NCBI GenBank assembly: GCA_934454635.1
Contig: CAKSFR010000003.1
Span: forward strand, 124,001-188,000
DNA: 64,000 nt
Direction: 5' to 3'
Source: an uncultured Ruminiclostridium sp.
GTDB lineage: Bacteria > Bacillota > Clostridia > Oscillospirales > Ruminococcaceae
The position numbers were made by a program, and so were the translations under genes. The notes under the pieces are model-generated. The model searched no databases and was not told where the DNA came from. It saw nothing but the letters and a program-made list of their open reading frames with translations. Shown piece after piece: positions 61,910 to 64,000 of the stretch (the first letter of the stretch is position 1; every line of letters starts with the position of its first letter).

Positions 61910-62062
61910 CGCGGCTTTCTCGATCCTCGCAATCGTTCTCACTTTCGCTGACGCCGCAGTTGTTATGCCGTGCTTTCCCGCACCTGCGCGGCGCAGCGAT
62001 TTTGGCTGTGCCAAAATCGCCCTTTTAAGCTTTTGCCGCAGGCAAAAGCTTCCGCGCCGCGT
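61910..62062. repeat. Multi-hairpin repeat, copy G (two-armed)
   Basis: The head starts at 61910 (CGCGGCTTTCTCGATCC) and contains CGCAAT and ACGCCGCAGTTG. The core has clamp CGCGGCGC (61987-61994)/GCGCCGCG (62054-62061). It encloses only two hairpins: 61996-62020 (11 bp, loop TGT) and 62027-62051 (11 bp, loop GCA). The arms are variants of the first and third arms of copies E and F; the middle GGCGGC arm is lost. Confidence 0.82.
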
Positions 62063-62098
62063 GCCGTTGCCCATTTGCGAAAATTTCTCCGAAAGCTA

Positions 62099-62127
62099 TT
62101 GACGAAAAAGCCGCTTTGTGCTATAAT
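62099..62127 (+). promoter_or_regulatory. Promoter of the ABC exporter gene
   Basis: TTGACG, 17 bases and TATAAT. It implies an untranslated leader of about 200 bases. Confidence 0.75.
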
Positions 62128-62174
62128 ACAAGCGAAATAAATTTGGCAGCTGTCCGTAAGGCGGCTTTTTAAAA

Positions 62175-62260
62175 GCCAACAGGTTAGCTTTTGCTAACCT
62201 GTTGGCGAATAATGGCACCGTTTTGCGTTTTTGTGAATATGCGAGTTAGCCGGAACTAAC
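62175..62260 (+). promoter_or_regulatory. Twin GTTAG-N6-CTAAC dyads in the ABC exporter leader
   Basis: The first dyad (62183-62198) sits inside a perfect 14-bp hairpin with a TTTT loop (62175-62206). The second (62245-62260) has the same half-sites and spacing but a different centre (CCGGAA). Identical geometry with different surroundings suggests paired operators for a dimeric repressor. A 15-codon frame (62212-62259) overlaps the second site but has no ribosome site. Confidence 0.55.
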
Positions 62261-62337
62261 TTATATTGATTTGCGCGGCGGTACAGAGTGAAGCGGCTAT
62301 GAGGACGGTGAAAAACTGACAGAAAGAGGATTAAAGA

Positions 62338-64000
62338 ATGGAAACAAAGAAGAAAAGCTGGACAAAATCCCTTTTCGCTTATGCGGACGGCGAACGAAAA
62401 AGAATGTTTTTGTCGGTGGTGCTGTCCGTTATAAGCGTACTGGCGGGGCTTGTGCCGTTTTACTGTATGTACGAGATAATCTGCCTTTTCGTTGCGGGAA
62501 CTGTCGAGGCGGGGACGGTTATCGGTTGGTGCGCCGTTTCTCTTGCGGCGTATGTGCTGAAAATACTTATGTTCAGCTTATCAACGGCAGTTTCTCACAG
62601 TATGGCTTACAGTGTACTTGAGGGACTTCGTCTGCGGCTCGCGGACAGATTTCTGCACGCGCCGCTCGGAAATGTTGAAAATCACACAATAGGCGAGATA
62701 AAAGGCATGATGGTCGATAAAATTGAGAACCTTGAGCCGCCGCTTGCACACATGATACCCGAGGGCGTAGGTCATATTGTGCTTCCGATAGTAAGCATTG
62801 CGGCGCTTTTGCTTATCGACTGGAGGATAGCGCTTGCCTCGTTGGTTACGTTCCCGCTTTCGTTTATCTGCATGGGTCTTACATTTAAAATAAGCGGGAA
62901 AAATTTTGATAAGTACGATCGTGCGAATGCTTATATGAACAGCACTATTGTCGAATACACGGAGGGTATCGAGGTTATTAAAGCGTTCGGCAGAGCGGGC
63001 GTTTCTTATGAGAAATATGCGGGGGCTATAAATGATTTTCGTACATTTGTAATAAAATGGCTTGAATCAACTTACGTTACCATGAAGCTGAGCTTTGCGC
63101 TTTTTCCCTCAACTCTCATAGGCACGCTTCCCGCTGCGCTTGCACTTGCTTCGGGCGGCGATATTACCGCCGCGCAGGCTGCTCTTGCTGTAATGCTGTC
63201 GATTTCAATGGTCGGCTCGCTTGCGAAGCTTGAGGTTTTTTCCGAAAATATGCGTCAGGTCAAATTTACTGTCGAGGGTCTTGAGGAATTTTTGGAAATG
63301 TCTGAGCTTTCTGAACCCGCGCAGCGCGCAAAGCTCGGCGGCACGAATGTTGAACTGAAAAATGTTCGTTTTTCGTATTCCGGAAATGAACAGGACGAGG
63401 TGCTTCACGGAATTTCGCTCTCTCTTCCCGAGGGCAGCTTTACCGCGCTTGTCGGTCCGTCCGGAGGAGGAAAATCAACGGTAGCGAAGCTGATCGCGCG
63501 TTTCTGGGACGTAAGCTCGGGAAGTATAGCGATAGGCGGTGTGAATGTAAAGGATATGCCTCTTTCGCAGCTTTCGGAGTATGTCAGCTTTGTTACGCAG
63601 GACAACTTCCTTTTCCGCTGCTCGCTGCTTGAGAATATCCGTCTGGGCAACCCAAAGGCGATCGACGAAGAGGTTATCGCGGCGGCAAAAGCCGCGCAGT
63701 GCGAAGAATTTATAAACAAGCTGCCGGACGGGTATAATACGCCTGCGGGAGAAGCGGGAAAGCGGCTTTCCGGCGGTGAAAAGCAGCGTATCGCAATTGC
63801 GCGTATGATGCTGAAAAACGCGCCGATAGTTATTCTCGACGAAGCTACGGCTTTTACGGATCCCGAAAATGAAGATAAGATTCAGCAAAGCATTGCGGCG
63901 CTTACAAAAGGAAAAACGCTTTTGGTTATTGCGCACAGACTTTCCACAATAAAATCTGCGGATAATATCGTTGTTCTGAAAAACGGTGAAATTCTTGCCG
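62338..64000 (+). CDS. ABC exporter (fused permease and ATPase), 3' end beyond the window
   Basis: The first ~554 residues of a half-transporter of the multidrug/lipid exporter class. Residues ~1-310 hold six membrane helices (FLSVVLSVISVLAGLVPFY, VLPIVSIAALLLIDWRIALA). The nucleotide-binding domain follows: FSYSGNEQDEVLHGISL, Walker A GPSGGGKST (~375), Q-loop FVTQDNF, signature RLSGGEKQR (~478), Walker B IVILDEAT and H-switch IAHRLS. GAAAGAGG precedes the ATG. Such genes often come in pairs, so a partner may follow. The substrate is unknown. Confidence 0.93.
   Translation, partial: METKKKSWTKSLFAYADGERKRMFLSVVLSVISVLAGLVPFYCMYEIICLFVAGTVEAGTVIGWCAVSLAAYVLKILMFSLSTAVSHSMAYSVLEGLRLRLADRFLHAPLGNVENHTIGEIKGMMVDKIENLEPPLAHMIPEGVGHIVLPIVSIAALLLIDWRIALASLVTFPLSFICMGLTFKISGKNFDKYDRANAYMNSTIVEYTEGIEVIKAFGRAGVSYEKYAGAINDFRTFVIKWLESTYVTMKLSFALFPSTLIGTLPAALALASGGDITAAQAALAVMLSISMVGSLAKLEVFSENMRQVKFTVEGLEEFLEMSELSEPAQRAKLGGTNVELKNVRFSYSGNEQDEVLHGISLSLPEGSFTALVGPSGGGKSTVAKLIARFWDVSSGSIAIGGVNVKDMPLSQLSEYVSFVTQDNFLFRCSLLENIRLGNPKAIDEEVIAAAKAAQCEEFINKLPDGYNTPAGEAGKRLSGGEKQRIAIARMMLKNAPIVILDEATAFTDPENEDKIQQSIAALTKGKTLLVIAHRLSTIKSADNIVVLKNGEILA

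Noticed and set aside
62212..62259. A 15-codon leader peptide overlapping the second GTTAG dyad
   Set aside because: There is no ribosome binding site and no codon bias typical of attenuation peptides, so it is only mentioned with the dyads.

Overview
The window looks like chromosome from an anaerobic, probably gut-dwelling member of the Clostridia (Oscillospirales/Ruminococcaceae-like). The evidence is a SCIFF peptide with its radical-SAM maturase, a split archaeal-type glutamate synthase followed by glutamine synthetase and an ANTAR regulator, formate-tetrahydrofolate ligase, acetate kinase, a CarD-family regulator, an NPxTG-anchored surface protein, strong AGGAGG ribosome sites and sigma-A type promoters. 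Base composition is about half G+C by eye, except one AT-rich patch at 29.8-31.2 kb. The assignment is inference; no 16S rRNA gene is present.

Layout. 1-12.1 kb: a forward block that makes and then spends glutamine: the tail of glutamate synthase domain 2, a ferredoxin, an FAD oxidoreductase, the GXGXG domain, glutamine synthetase and an ANTAR antiterminator, followed by three glutamine amidotransferase systems (pyrG, purF, carAB). 12.1-19.1 kb: a reverse lipoprotein gene, a divergent LytTR/GHKL two-component pair and a second lipoprotein gene. 19.6-24.6 kb: a nucleoside deaminase and a divergent topoisomerase IV-like subunit pair. 24.7-29.8 kb: fhs, tsaE, tsaB, rpiB, deoC, deoB. 29.6-31.5 kb: an AT-rich insert flanked by a 266-bp direct duplication of the deoB 3' end. 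31.7-40.1 kb: one 2796-residue GLUG-repeat surface protein. 40.3-48.5 kb: an unusual symporter, a zinc-ribbon membrane protein, a CBS/CorC protein with an NfeD-like partner, a PstS-like fusion lipoprotein and an HtrA protease. 48.9-53.5 kb: the SCIFF system, CarD, a BaiN-like flavoprotein and an RpiR regulator. 54.0-60.7 kb: tmcAL, ackA, two poorly known reverse genes and a CAP-domain protein. 60.9-61.2 kb: four reverse tRNA genes (Gly, Phe, Asp, Val). The window ends inside an ABC exporter gene whose leader carries two identical-geometry dyads.

The most unusual feature is a family of seven intergenic multi-hairpin repeats at about 19.3, 48.8, 53.6, 53.9, 56.8, 57.1 and 62.0 kb. Each has a long GC-rich outer clamp enclosing two or three perfect hairpins. 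Nearly every hairpin is closed by a three-base loop that reads GAA or GCA on one strand or the other. Most copies follow a conserved ~50-nt head that also occurs alone or inverted. Arm sequences change between copies while pairing is kept, so structure rather than sequence appears to be conserved. One copy forms the 3' end of a neighbouring gene.
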